Assembly (NCBI GenBank): GCA_964569295.1
Contig: CAZMVU010000025.1
Coordinates: 1-35,065 of the forward strand
DNA from: CAZMVU01 sp964569295
GTDB taxonomy: Bacteria > Hydrogenedentota > Hydrogenedentia > Hydrogenedentales > JAGMZX01
Direction: 5' to 3'
DNA: 35,065 bases
The notes under the pieces were generated by a model. The model saw nothing but the letters and a program-made list of their open reading frames with translations. It was not told the origin of the DNA and did not search any database. Positions 14,351 to 23,700 of this stretch are shown piece after piece. Numbering within the stretch: position 1 is the first letter of the stretch; each line of letters opens with the position of its first letter. A program made the position numbers and the translations under genes.

Positions 14351-15519
14351 GCCGTGTAGCCTTCATACCCGCCCGGGGCGGCAGCAAGGGCATTCCTCAT
14401 AAGAACATCCGCCCCTTCTGCGGCAGACCGCTGATCTACTGGGTTGCCCGGGCCGCCCAGGACTGCTCTGCCATCGACGCCGTCTACCTCGCCACGGAAG
14501 ACGCCGCCATCGCCGACACCGCACGGGCGCTGGGATTGTCCAAGCTGCGGGTCATCGAGCGCGACCCCGCCACCGCCACGGACGAAGCGTCGACCGAATC
14601 GGCCCTGCTCGATTTCGCCGGGCGGGTGGACTTCGGCCATGCAGCCCTTTTGCAGGGCACCTCGCCCCTGCTCACGGCGGACGACCTCGACCGCGGCTGG
14701 GAATTGATGGCCTCGGGCGCATATGACAGCGTGTTGTCCGTGGTGCGGCAGAAGCGTTTCCGCTGGCGTGTCGAGGAGAACGGCGCGGCGCAGCCGGAAA
14801 ACTACGCCGTGCAGGCGCGTCCCCGGCGGCAGCAGTTCGACGGCTACCTCGTCGAGAACGGCGCCTTCTACATTACTTCGCGCGCGCGGCTTGAGGCGGA
14901 CCAATGCCGCATCGGCGGGCGCATCGGCGTCGCCGAGATGCCGGAGGATACCTACTACGAACTCGATGACGCCACGGACTGGACCATCATGGAGGCCCTG
15001 CTCACGCGCCGGCTCCGGCGGGTGCATGGTCCACTGGCCGATCGCATGCGCAACCTGATTTTCGTGGCCAGCGATATCGACGGCTGCCTCACGGACTCGG
15101 GCATGTACTACGCCGAAGGCGGCGATGAGCTGAAAAAGTTCAACACCCGCGACGGCAAAGGCTTCGGCCTGCTCCGGGAAAGCGGCCTTGTCACCGGGAT
15201 CATCACGCAGGAAGACCGCGCCCTCAACACGCGCCGGGCCAGGAAACTGCACATTGATGAGTTGCGTCAGGGCGCGAAAGACAAGGTGGCGGTGATGGAG
15301 GAACTGCTCGAACACCTCGGTCTCGATTGGGCGCAGGTGGCTTTCTTCGGCGATGACCTGGGCGATGTCGAGTTGCTTCGGCGCGTTGGCGTGTCGGCGT
15401 GTCCGGTGGATGCCATCCCCGAGGTGCGCGCGGTGGCCGACTTCGTGATCGACGTGCCGGGTGGTCACGGCGCTTTCCGCGCCTTTGCCGAGCGTATCCT
15501 CGAAGCGAAGAGCAAATGA
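14347..15519 (+). CDS. neuA: CMP-nonulosonate cytidylyltransferase fused to HAD phosphatase
   Basis: A 390-residue bifunctional protein. Residues 1-225 are a CMP-sialic acid synthetase: FIPARGGSKGIPHKNI (6-21), QGTSPLLTADDL and the late DDATDWTIMEALL. Residues 235-390 are a KdsC-like HAD phosphatase with DIDGCLTD (Asp243, Asp245), IITQED (Thr287), AKDK (Lys313) and FFGDDLGD (Asp336, Asp337, Asp340), so every catalytic HAD motif is present. The same domain order occurs in animal CMAS, whose HAD part is thought inactive. Here the phosphatase could remove the 9-phosphate made by a NANS-type synthase before CMP activation. ATG 14347 overlaps the synthase stop by 4 nt, implying coupled translation. 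Confidence 0.88.
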   Translation: MSRVAFIPARGGSKGIPHKNIRPFCGRPLIYWVARAAQDCSAIDAVYLATEDAAIADTARALGLSKLRVIERDPATATDEASTESALLDFAGRVDFGHAALLQGTSPLLTADDLDRGWELMASGAYDSVLSVVRQKRFRWRVEENGAAQPENYAVQARPRRQQFDGYLVENGAFYITSRARLEADQCRIGGRIGVAEMPEDTYYELDDATDWTIMEALLTRRLRRVHGPLADRMRNLIFVASDIDGCLTDSGMYYAEGGDELKKFNTRDGKGFGLLRESGLVTGIITQEDRALNTRRARKLHIDELRQGAKDKVAVMEELLEHLGLDWAQVAFFGDDLGDVELLRRVGVSACPVDAIPEVRAVADFVIDVPGGHGAFRAFAERILEAKSK

Positions 15520-16739
15520 CCGGGGAGGTGGATAAACCCGCGGTACTGGTGGTCACCGAGGTGCCATTCTGGCGGGGTAGATCGGGCGCGCATGAGCGCA
15601 TTGCGGCACTCGTGCGCACGATGCAGCGAGCCGGGCACCCGGTGTGCGTCTTCTATCATACCATGCGCTATCCAGGAGAACGCGCGGCATTCCGCAGGGA
15701 TTTCCCCGACGTTGGCTTTGCACGCCCCGCCCTGCCGATGCTTCTGCTGCGTGGGCTCCGGCGGCGCCTGGGCCTGCGGTTCCCGGATGAAACAGGCGAT
15801 GAGCCCCCGGCCTGGGAACGGCGATACGTGTTACAGAGCCTATGCCTGCTATGGCAGCCGCCCTTTGTCATCGTCGAGTACCTGCGCAGCGCCTACCTCG
15901 TCGAGGGGCTGCAAGCCGCCCTCGAAGAACCGCCCGTGCTCATGCTCGATACCCACGACGTGATGCACCTGCGCGAAGCACACCTCGGGGCAAAAGGTGA
16001 ACCCGGGACGACCCGCCTCAGCCGCGACGCCGAAGCGGCCATGCTCGCGCGTTTCGATGTGCTGCTTGCCATTCAGGAGGAGGAAGCGCGCACCCTGCGG
16101 GAGATGTGCCCGGACACGCCCGTGATTACGGTTGGCCATGGCCACGCCGTGAAGCCGCCGCGCTTCCGCGAAACCGCCTGTGTACGGCTGGTGTTTGTCG
16201 CGGCGGCTGGCATGCACAACCACGCGGCCATTGACCGTTTTCTTCGCGACGTGTGGCCTCCATTACGCCAGCGCCATGGTGATGGGGTGGAACTGCACAT
16301 CGCCGGCGCCCTGTGCAAGACACTCGATGCATCTGCCCTGCCGCAGGGCGTCATCCTGCGCGGCTTTGTGGCGAACCTCGATGCGTTCTATGCCGAGGGG
16401 GACATTGCGGTGAACCCGGTCTTCGCCGGAAGCGGCCTCAAGATCAAGAATGTCGAAGCGCTGTGCCATGGACTCCCGCTCGTGACGACCCCTATCGGCG
16501 CGCAAGGGCTCGATGCGGGTGCGGGCAGCGCGTTCGCCGTGGGCGATTCGCCAGAGGCCCTGATAGCCGCGTTGGATGACCTCATTGCGCATCCCGCGGC
16601 CCGGCGTGCGCTGGCGGAATGCGCGCATACCTTCGCCAAAGAACACCTCAGCGAAGAAAAGGCGTATGGACCATTGGTGGACCTACTCGAACAGGACATG
16701 GCGACGGCTCCAGGTAAATGCAGCGAAAAGAAGATATAG
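15516..16739 (+). CDS. Family GT4-like glycosyltransferase
   Basis: A 407-residue GT-B fold glycosyltransferase. The N-terminal Rossmann-like half starts VLVVTEVPFWRGRSGAHERI and has LDTHDVMHLRE in the middle. The C-terminal half has LVFVAAAGMHNHAAI, HIAGAL, LRGFVANLDAFY and the nucleotide-sugar region GSGLKIKNVEALCHGLPLV followed by TTPIGAQGLD, as in Glyco_trans_1_4. The start ATG 15516 overlaps the stop of the CMP-synthetase gene by ATGA; the frame stays open upstream but that part lies inside the previous gene. Position in the operon suggests it adds a sugar, possibly the nonulosonate, to a cytoplasmic lipid-linked acceptor. Known bacterial sialyltransferases belong to other GT families, so donor identity is open. 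Confidence 0.85.
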   Translation: MTGEVDKPAVLVVTEVPFWRGRSGAHERIAALVRTMQRAGHPVCVFYHTMRYPGERAAFRRDFPDVGFARPALPMLLLRGLRRRLGLRFPDETGDEPPAWERRYVLQSLCLLWQPPFVIVEYLRSAYLVEGLQAALEEPPVLMLDTHDVMHLREAHLGAKGEPGTTRLSRDAEAAMLARFDVLLAIQEEEARTLREMCPDTPVITVGHGHAVKPPRFRETACVRLVFVAAAGMHNHAAIDRFLRDVWPPLRQRHGDGVELHIAGALCKTLDASALPQGVILRGFVANLDAFYAEGDIAVNPVFAGSGLKIKNVEALCHGLPLVTTPIGAQGLDAGAGSAFAVGDSPEALIAALDDLIAHPAARRALAECAHTFAKEHLSEEKAYGPLVDLLEQDMATAPGKCSEKKI

Positions 16740-16781
16740 ACCGGGTCGACCGGACCGGTCCGCCAAAACGAAAGCCATTTC

Positions 16782-18395
16782 ATGACCTCACAAAGCTGGC
16801 GGCGTTTCTTGCCCCTGCTGTTCTTCCTCGTGCTGCTCGTGGGCGCGGGGGTGTGGTTGGCGTATACCAGCACGGCCGGCGTGCACTGGGGTGGTTTGGC
16901 GGCGGTGCTTGTGCTCTACTTCGCCGTGTGCTGGGTGGGATGGCATGCGGGCAAAGGCCGCAACTTGCGCGATGCGGAGGAGATCATGGTGGCGGGGCGC
17001 ATGCTGCCCCTGGGCATCGCAGTATGCACCATGAGCGCGACGTGGCTCGGCGGCGGCTACATCAACGGCACCGCGGAATACGTCTACCGCACCGATTATG
17101 GCCTCGTGTGGACCCAGGCGCCCTGGGGCTACGCGCTGAGCCTCGTTATCGGCGGGCTGTTGTTCGCGGGGCGCATGCGCCGCATGGGCTACCGCACCAT
17201 GCTCGATCCGCTCGAGCAGCGCTATGGCAAAGGGCTGACAGCGGCACTGTTTATTCCCGCACTTACCGGGGAAATCTTCTGGTCGGCGGCTATTCTTACC
17301 GCGCTCGGCGCCACCTTCGGCGTAATTCTCGAGGTGGACATGCCCACGGCCATCACACTCTCCGCGGTCATCGCCATTGCCTACACCATGATTGGCGGAC
17401 TGTGGGCCGTCGCCGCGACGGATACCCTCCAAGTGGCGTTCATCTTCCTGGGCATGGGGCTTGTGGTGGTGTATGCCGTGCCAGCAGCGGGCGGCCTCGG
17501 CGAGATGTTCAGCGGCTACCGGGAAGATATGGGCGTGCAGGGGCGCTTCTTCCCGCCGCTCACTGGCTGGGGTGACGACGGCCTCGGCGCATGGTACTGG
17601 CAGTGGTGGGACTGCATGCTGCTGCTGGTCTTCGGCGGCATTGCCTGGCAGGTGTACTTCCAGCGGGTGCTCGCCGCGAAAACCCCCGCCGTGGCGCGTA
17701 ACCTGTCGCTCGTCGCTGCGGGAGTGTGCATCGTGGCGGCCTTACTCGCAACGCTCATCGGCATGGCAGGCCACCAGATCGACTGGACCGCCCTCGGCGC
17801 CGAACGCCTGCCCGATGCCGACGCCGGCCTTATCCTCCCCTACGTCATCCGCTACGCCACACCGCCGACAGTGGCCATGCTCGGCCTTGGCGCTATTGCC
17901 ACGGCTGTTATGAGTTCCGTGGACTCTTCCGTTCTATCCGCGGCTTCCATGGCGACTTGGAATGTATACCGGCCACTCGTTGCTCCCGATGCCCCTACTG
18001 AAGCCGTGACCCGGGTTATCCGCCGCTGCATTCTGCTGGTCGGGTTGGCGGCGCTGCTGCTGGCGTTGCGCGTACAGAGCGTTTACGCACTCTGGTTCTT
18101 GTGCAGCGATTTTGTGTACTGCATTCTGTTTCCGCAACTCGTGTGTGCACTCTACGACCCGAAGGCCAACCGCATCGGTTCGGCGGCGGGCCTCACGATC
18201 TCGGCCGTGTTGCGCCTCGGTGCGGGCGAAATCACCCTCGGCCTGCCCCGCTGGCTGCCCTGGCCCATGGTGGAAGACGGCGTAGTGCTGTTTCCTTACC
18301 GCACCACCGCCATGCTCTGCGGGTTCGTGGCCATTCTGCTGGTTTCCCGTCTGACCCAGCGCGCCGCACCGCCCCGTCCCCTCAAGCCGGTGTAG
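16782..18395 (+). CDS. Sodium:solute symporter, choline-transporter (CHT1/SLC5A7)-like
   Basis: A 537-residue transporter of the SSS/SLC5 family with about 13 transmembrane helices. The N-terminal part closely follows the animal high-affinity choline transporter: ATWLGGGYINGTAE, a WTQAPWGYALSL segment, MRRMGYRTMLDPLEQRYGK and FIPALTGEIFWSAAILTALG line up with the equivalent CHT1 blocks I remember. AIATAVMSSVDSSVLSA is the SSS sodium-site region. Choline or a similar quaternary amine, carried with sodium, is therefore plausible, though bacterial relatives need not share the substrate. It starts 42 bp after the GT4 gene without a clear ribosome binding site. It could bring in choline for glycan or lipid decoration or as an osmolyte source. 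Confidence 0.85.
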   Translation: MTSQSWRRFLPLLFFLVLLVGAGVWLAYTSTAGVHWGGLAAVLVLYFAVCWVGWHAGKGRNLRDAEEIMVAGRMLPLGIAVCTMSATWLGGGYINGTAEYVYRTDYGLVWTQAPWGYALSLVIGGLLFAGRMRRMGYRTMLDPLEQRYGKGLTAALFIPALTGEIFWSAAILTALGATFGVILEVDMPTAITLSAVIAIAYTMIGGLWAVAATDTLQVAFIFLGMGLVVVYAVPAAGGLGEMFSGYREDMGVQGRFFPPLTGWGDDGLGAWYWQWWDCMLLLVFGGIAWQVYFQRVLAAKTPAVARNLSLVAAGVCIVAALLATLIGMAGHQIDWTALGAERLPDADAGLILPYVIRYATPPTVAMLGLGAIATAVMSSVDSSVLSAASMATWNVYRPLVAPDAPTEAVTRVIRRCILLVGLAALLLALRVQSVYALWFLCSDFVYCILFPQLVCALYDPKANRIGSAAGLTISAVLRLGAGEITLGLPRWLPWPMVEDGVVLFPYRTTAMLCGFVAILLVSRLTQRAAPPRPLKPV

Positions 18396-18511
18396 CGGGG
18401 ACTGCTGCGCGTGGACGCCCGCACACCCTGGCTGCGCATGGTGCGTTCCGCCCGAAGGCTCGCCGCACACACCCTACAGGCATTCCCGTGCAGGCTTTTG
18501 TCCGCGCAGTC

Positions 18512-18540
18512 TTGTAAACGCCCGCACCGCCCTTTACCAT
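18512..18540 (+). promoter_or_regulatory. Candidate promoter for the membrane protein at 18572
   Basis: TTGTAA (18512-18517), a 17-bp spacer and TACCAT (18535-18540); each hexamer matches consensus at 4 of 6 positions. Confidence 0.35.
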
Positions 18541-18571
18541 AGCGCGCGCAGCATACACGGGAGGAACCGAC

Positions 18572-19996
18572 ATGCGTACACCTTGGTGGCAACCAGTGTT
18601 ATTCGCCGCGCTGGCAGGCGGTATGGGTTGGGGTATTCGCGGACAGTACGGCCACGAAACGGGCGCCATGATTGCTGGCCTGCTTGTCAGCCTGACGCTC
18701 ATTTATCTGCTGTGCCCACGCTCGGACTGGCCTTCGCTGTTTCGCGCGGCGGCGTGGGGCACGCTCGCGATGGGGATCGGCGGGTCGATGACCTATGGCC
18801 AGACCCTCGGGCTCACGCATGACCCGAACCTCGTCGGCAATGACGCGGCCTATTGGTGGGGGCTGCTCGGCTGCGCCGTCAAGGGCGGCATCTGGATTGG
18901 CATTGGCGGGCTTTTCCTCGGCATGGGCCTGGGCGGTGTGCGCTACCGTCCGGGTGAAATGCTGCTGTTCTTGCTCGCCCTCGTGGGCATGTTCTACATG
19001 GGCATCGCGCTCTTGAATGAACCCTTCGATCCGGCGGCAAAAGAACTGCCGGCCATCTACTTCTCGGATCACTGGCACTGGGAACCCGGCAAAGCGCTCG
19101 AGCCGCGCCCGGAGGTGTGGGGCGGTCTGCTTGCCGTACTCGCGGCCGGCATCATATACACCGCCGTTGCACGCAAGGACGCGCTCGCGCGCAACATGGC
19201 GCTGTGGGGGGTGCTGGGCGGCGCCATCGGCTTTCCGCTGGGCCAGAGTGTTCAAGCCTGGCATGCGTGGAACCCTGAAGTATTCACCCAGGGCTTCTGG
19301 GTGAACCTCGAACCGCATATCAACTGGTGGAACATGATGGAGACCACTTTCGGCGCGGTCATGGGCGCTGTGCTCGGCCTTGGGCTCTGGATGCACCGGC
19401 GGCGCATTCGGTTGGCGCCCATTTCCGGCGAGGACCGCGTGTCCCTCCCCACCGAAATGGGCGTGCTCGTCGTGCATCTCCCGCTCCTGATATCGGTGGC
19501 TTTCGTGACCTTTCGTCCTGTCGACGCCTTATACGACTGGGGTATCGTCATGATTATCCTGCCGGTGGTCGCCGTTACCGGTGGGCGGGTTTGGCCTTTT
19601 CTCCAACTACTCCCCCTCACGCTCCTGCCCATCGCCGGGAAGACATTGCGCGACCTCGCCTATACAAACGACGCTATCGCCCCGGTCCCCGGCTGGGTGG
19701 TATACCTCATCATCCCGGTGGGTATTGCGTTGGCGGTGGCGGTGTATCTGGCGCGGAAAGTGGCGCAGGGCGCCTTGCAGCGTGATCCCGTGGGACCGCT
19801 TCTGCTGCTGTGTGCGTGGGGCTACTTCCTCCTGAACTTCGCCATCTTCCGGTTCCCGTGGCCCTGGGCCGAGTGGACCGCGCGCACCCCAAACGCAATC
19901 ATCTTCACCATCTGCATCGTGGGACTTACCATCATGGTCGCTGTTGGCCTCGGCCGCAAAAACGTCGCCGGACAACCAGAAGCGCCAGCACCATGA
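18572..19996 (+). CDS. Multi-pass membrane protein of unknown function
   Basis: A 474-residue protein with about 12 hydrophobic helices, separated by loops rich in Trp, His and acidic residues. Notable loops are GWGIRGQYGHETGAMIAG near the N-terminus, SMTYGQTLGLTHDPNL, YFSDHWHWEPGK and HINWWNMMETTFGAVMG in the middle. The GWGIRGQYGHE segment reads like a conserved family signature, but I do not recognise the family. A transporter or membrane enzyme acting on a polar substrate is possible. GGGAGGA 6 nt before ATG supports the start. It lies 176 bp after the symporter with its own candidate promoter, so it may not share that operon. Confidence 0.75.
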   Translation: MRTPWWQPVLFAALAGGMGWGIRGQYGHETGAMIAGLLVSLTLIYLLCPRSDWPSLFRAAAWGTLAMGIGGSMTYGQTLGLTHDPNLVGNDAAYWWGLLGCAVKGGIWIGIGGLFLGMGLGGVRYRPGEMLLFLLALVGMFYMGIALLNEPFDPAAKELPAIYFSDHWHWEPGKALEPRPEVWGGLLAVLAAGIIYTAVARKDALARNMALWGVLGGAIGFPLGQSVQAWHAWNPEVFTQGFWVNLEPHINWWNMMETTFGAVMGAVLGLGLWMHRRRIRLAPISGEDRVSLPTEMGVLVVHLPLLISVAFVTFRPVDALYDWGIVMIILPVVAVTGGRVWPFLQLLPLTLLPIAGKTLRDLAYTNDAIAPVPGWVVYLIIPVGIALAVAVYLARKVAQGALQRDPVGPLLLLCAWGYFLLNFAIFRFPWPWAEWTARTPNAIIFTICIVGLTIMVAVGLGRKNVAGQPEAPAP

Positions 19997-20096
19997 CGCG
20001 ACACATAGTGGCCGGAAGGCCAGCGCATAGGGCAAGGCGCGTGCCCTGCTCACGCCGCACGCCCGCCGTACCGCCGTGCTTTTACCGATCCATCGC

Positions 20097-20126
20097 TTGA
20101 CTCCTAACAATTACCGGCCATACAAT
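20097..20126 (+). promoter_or_regulatory. Promoter of the MarR-led lipid-remodelling operon
   Basis: TTGACT (20097-20102), an 18-bp spacer and TACAAT (20121-20126), directly followed by the MarR Shine-Dalgarno and ATG 20146. The -10 overlaps the inverted repeat listed next. Confidence 0.6.
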
Positions 20127-20144
20127 ACGCGATGGAGGTATTGT
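20122..20144. promoter_or_regulatory. Inverted-repeat operator candidate for the MarR regulator
   Basis: ACAATAC (20122-20128) and GTATTGT (20138-20144) form a perfect 7-bp inverted repeat with a 9-bp spacer, covering the -10 hexamer, the expected transcription start and part of the GGAGG ribosome binding site (20134-20138). MarR dimers bind palindromes of this size, and this position would block transcription of the operon. Confidence 0.6.
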
Positions 20145-20145
20145 C

Positions 20146-20646
20146 ATGGCTCCCCGACGTGATCAGTCCATCAACGAGGAACTGGCCCTCGAACAGCCAA
20201 TGGAAGACGTGCGCCACGAGGCGGTGCTCAATATCGTGCGCACGGCCAACGTGCTTTCGGTACAGGGCGCGCAGTTGTTTCGCCAGTATGGGTTGACCGA
20301 GGCACAGTTCAACGTGTTGTTTGCGCTGAAATACAAGCAGCGCGCGTGGACGCAGGCCGATCTGGGCCGGCGTCTTGTGGTGACCCGGGCAAGCATTACG
20401 TCGGTTTTGGACAAGCTGGAGGAGAAGGGCTTGGTGGCGCGCAACCACGTGCCGGGAAACCGGCGCATTCACCATGTCGAACTCACGAAGCCGGGCCGGG
20501 CGCTCGCGGACGAGGTCGAGGACCGTTACCGGCAGGATATCCACGCCGTGCTGGGCGAAATGAGCGACACGGCGTGCCGCAGGCTGGTGCACATGCTCGA
20601 GCAGGTACGGGCAGGCGCTGCCGTCCTTCTCGACAGCGGCGATTAA
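20146..20646 (+). CDS. MarR family transcriptional regulator
   Basis: A 166-residue winged helix-turn-helix dimer-type repressor. An N-terminal helix region (about 20-45) precedes GLTEAQFNVLFAL, the helix-turn-helix WTQADLGRRLVVTRASITSV with LDKLEEKGLV (about 65-105), the wing with VPGNRRIHHVELT, and C-terminal dimerisation helices. GGAGG 7 nt upstream fixes ATG 20146. It is first in an operon with the LplT-Aas fusion and a serine hydrolase. By the usual habit of the family it represses its own operon, responding to a small lipophilic ligand such as a free fatty acid or lysophospholipid; the ligand is inference. Confidence 0.88.
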   Translation: MAPRRDQSINEELALEQPMEDVRHEAVLNIVRTANVLSVQGAQLFRQYGLTEAQFNVLFALKYKQRAWTQADLGRRLVVTRASITSVLDKLEEKGLVARNHVPGNRRIHHVELTKPGRALADEVEDRYRQDIHAVLGEMSDTACRRLVHMLEQVRAGAAVLLDSGD

Positions 20647-20731
20647 ACCCGCCGCTTTTCAAGACACGGCACAACACAAAACAATGAACCGGCCCGCCGG
20701 GCAGCAGCGGGTTGGAGAAGGAGCGTACGCT

Positions 20732-23700
20732 ATGGCGAAGGCGAGTCGAATCACGGCGCCGTCCAATCGCGATTTCAACCGCCGTGGTTTCTGGGCGCTT
20801 ATCGCGACGCAGTTTCAGGGCGCGTTCAACGACAACCTGTACCAGTACGTGATCATGCTGCTGCTGGTCGCGCGCGGGGTCACGGTCATCGAGGCGCACG
20901 AACTCACGGGAGTGGTGCGGTTCGTGAACTCGGAGACCTTCGTGCTCTCTTTCGCGGTAGTGGTTTTCAGCATGCCGTTCATCATTTTCCCCTCCCTGTT
21001 TGGCGCACTCACCGATCGCTATAGCAAACAAAAAGTGGCACTGGCCACCAAGTACCTCGAGATTGTGGTCATGTTACTCGGGGGCGTGGCGTTTTACATC
21101 GGCAATCCGGTGTTTATCTGGGTGGTGCTTTTTCTCATGGGCACCCAGAGCGCCATGTTCAGCCCGGCGAAATACGGTATCATCCCCGAGATCATGCCGG
21201 AACCGCGCATTTCCTGGGGGAACGGCATCTTGCAAATGGGCACGATCATCGCCATTATCGCCGGCACCGCCCTGGCCGGCCCCTTGTATGACGCGCTCGA
21301 GGGACAGATCTATTTCGCCTCGGGCATACTTATGGCGCTGTCCGCAACCGGCATTCTGGCCGCCCACTTCATCACCAGGCCGCCAGCAGCGAACCCGGAC
21401 ATCCCCATCCCGAAGAATCCGTTCCTGCCCTGGGCAGGCATGGGCACGTATTTCAAGGCTATCTGGCACGATCGCTTCTTGTTCAGCGTAATCGTCGGCT
21501 ATATTTACTTCTGGTTCGGCGGCATTCTGGTGCGGCAAAGTGTGCTGAGTTTCGGCAACACCACGCTTCAGCTTTCCGAAACTTACGTCACTCCCCTGGT
21601 CGCGTCCATGGCGTTGGGCATCGGGATCGGCGCGTTGGCCGCGGGCTACCTCTCGCGCGACAAGATCGAAATGGGAATAGTTCCGATCGGCGCTGCGGGC
21701 ATGGGCGTGTTCGCCCTGGCGCTGAGTACGCTGGGCGTCCTGCACCAATGGTTCATGCCAACACTGCCGGAAGATGCCACGAAGTTCGTCAGCCTCGAGG
21801 GCTTCGAGGGCTACTACGTGTTGTGCGTCGGCTGCATGCTTATGCTGGGCGTATTTGCCGGTTTGTTCGACGTGCCCCTCGCCGCAGCGATTCAGGCGCG
21901 TGCGCCACGCAACATGAAGGGCGGCGTGATCGCCACGACAAACATGCTCACCTTCGTGGGCATGCTTATCGCCGGCGTGCTTTTCGGGGTGTTGGGCGCG
22001 TTCCAACTCACCTCGTACCACATTTTCATGGTGAGCGCGCTGATGTCCGTGGCCATGTGCATCTATCTCATATACATGCTCCCGCAGGTGCTCCTGCGCG
22101 CCTGGATGTGGATTCTCACCAACACCCTCTACCGCATCCGCGTGCTCGGGCGCGGGTATGTGCCTGAAGAAGGCGGCGCCCTCTTGGTCGCCAATCACAT
22201 CTCCTTTGTCGATGTGCTCTTCCTCTATGCCTCGACCGACCGCGAGATCACCTTTATCGTCGGCAAGGAGGTGTTGAAATCGGGTTGGATCAGGCGTTTC
22301 GCGCGCCTCCTGCATCTTATCCTTGTAGACACAGACCGCGACGACGGCCCCCAGGAGGCCCTACGCCAAGCGCGCGCGGTCCTGGCCAAAGGGGGCGTAG
22401 TCTGTGTCTCCTACGAGCGGCGGCTCAAGGCCGACGCCCCCCCCATGCCCTACCACGACGACTACGGCGTGCTCACCGAGGGACTCGATGTGCCCGTAGC
22501 GCCGGTGCACATCGCGCGTTTGTGGGGCAGTATTTACAGCTTTGACGACGACGGCCGGTTCCACTTCATGCGTCCGCCGCACATTCCTTATCCTGTCATG
22601 GTTCGCTATGGTCCGCAGGTGGCGGACACCAGCGGCGCTGCCGTGCGCAATACGCTCCTGCGCATGGGCACCGATTCCTACAAACAGCGGCCGCTCACCC
22701 ATACCCTGCTTCACCGCGGCCTGATTGCCATGGCACGGCGGCACAAACGGCGGCTGTGCGTGGCCGATGCCGTCACCGGCGAGCTAAGCTTCTTCAAGAC
22801 CCTGGTGGGGACTATCGCCTTTGCGCGCAAGCTGAACCAGATTCTGGATAAGCAGCCATGCGTTGGCTTGTTGCTGCCGCCCAGCGTGGGCGGCACGCTG
22901 GCCAATGCCGCCCTGCAACTCATGGGCCGTGTGCCGGTAAATCTCAACTACACCGCCTCGCCAGAGGCCATGGCTTCGGCCGCCTCGCAGTGCGGAATTA
23001 CCCAGGTGCTTACCTCGAAGAAATTCCTCGAACGGCTTCCCCTCGATGTACCGGGCGAGGCGCTGTATCTCGAGGACATCCGCGAGCAAATCTCCGGGAC
23101 AAACCGGCTGGCGGCGCTCATGTTGGCCTTGTTCGCGCCCATATGGCTCATCGAACGCGCGGCCGGCTCGCCCCGGAAACGCACCTCGGACGATCTGGCC
23201 ACCATCATCTTCTCGAGCGGTAGCGAGGGCGCGCCCAAGGGCGTACAGCTCACCCAACGCAATATCCTGTCGAACATCGAGGCCGGCCTCGAGACCTTCC
23301 CCCATGGCCCCGACGAGCGCATGATGGCCTTCCTGCCCTTCTTCCACTCGTTCGGGTTTACGGGCACGTTGTGGCTCATGCTGCACTCGGGCTGCGGCGT
23401 CGTGTTTCATGCGAACCCACTCGAGTCGCGGGCCATCGGCGGGCTCGTCGAAAAGTACAAGTGCACCTTTATGATCGCCACCCCGACCTTCCTCAATAGC
23501 TTAATGCGCCGGTGCCGGCCCGAACAACTGCAAAGCCTCGCCTGGGTCGTGGTTGGCGCGGAAAAACTGCCCGAGCGCTTGCGCATGGCCTTCAAGACAA
23601 AACACGGCACCGAGCCCATGGAAGGCTATGGCACAACCGAATGCGCGCCCGTCGTATCGGTCAATACGCCGGATTTCCACTCGCCCGGCTTCTACTCGGT

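Noticed and set aside
14107..15468. 453-codon open frame on the minus strand
   Set aside because: It lies opposite the neuB and neuA genes, which have clear catalytic motifs.
21074..22315. 413-codon open frame on the minus strand
   Set aside because: It is antisense to the LplT transporter domain; its composition is that of a shadow frame.
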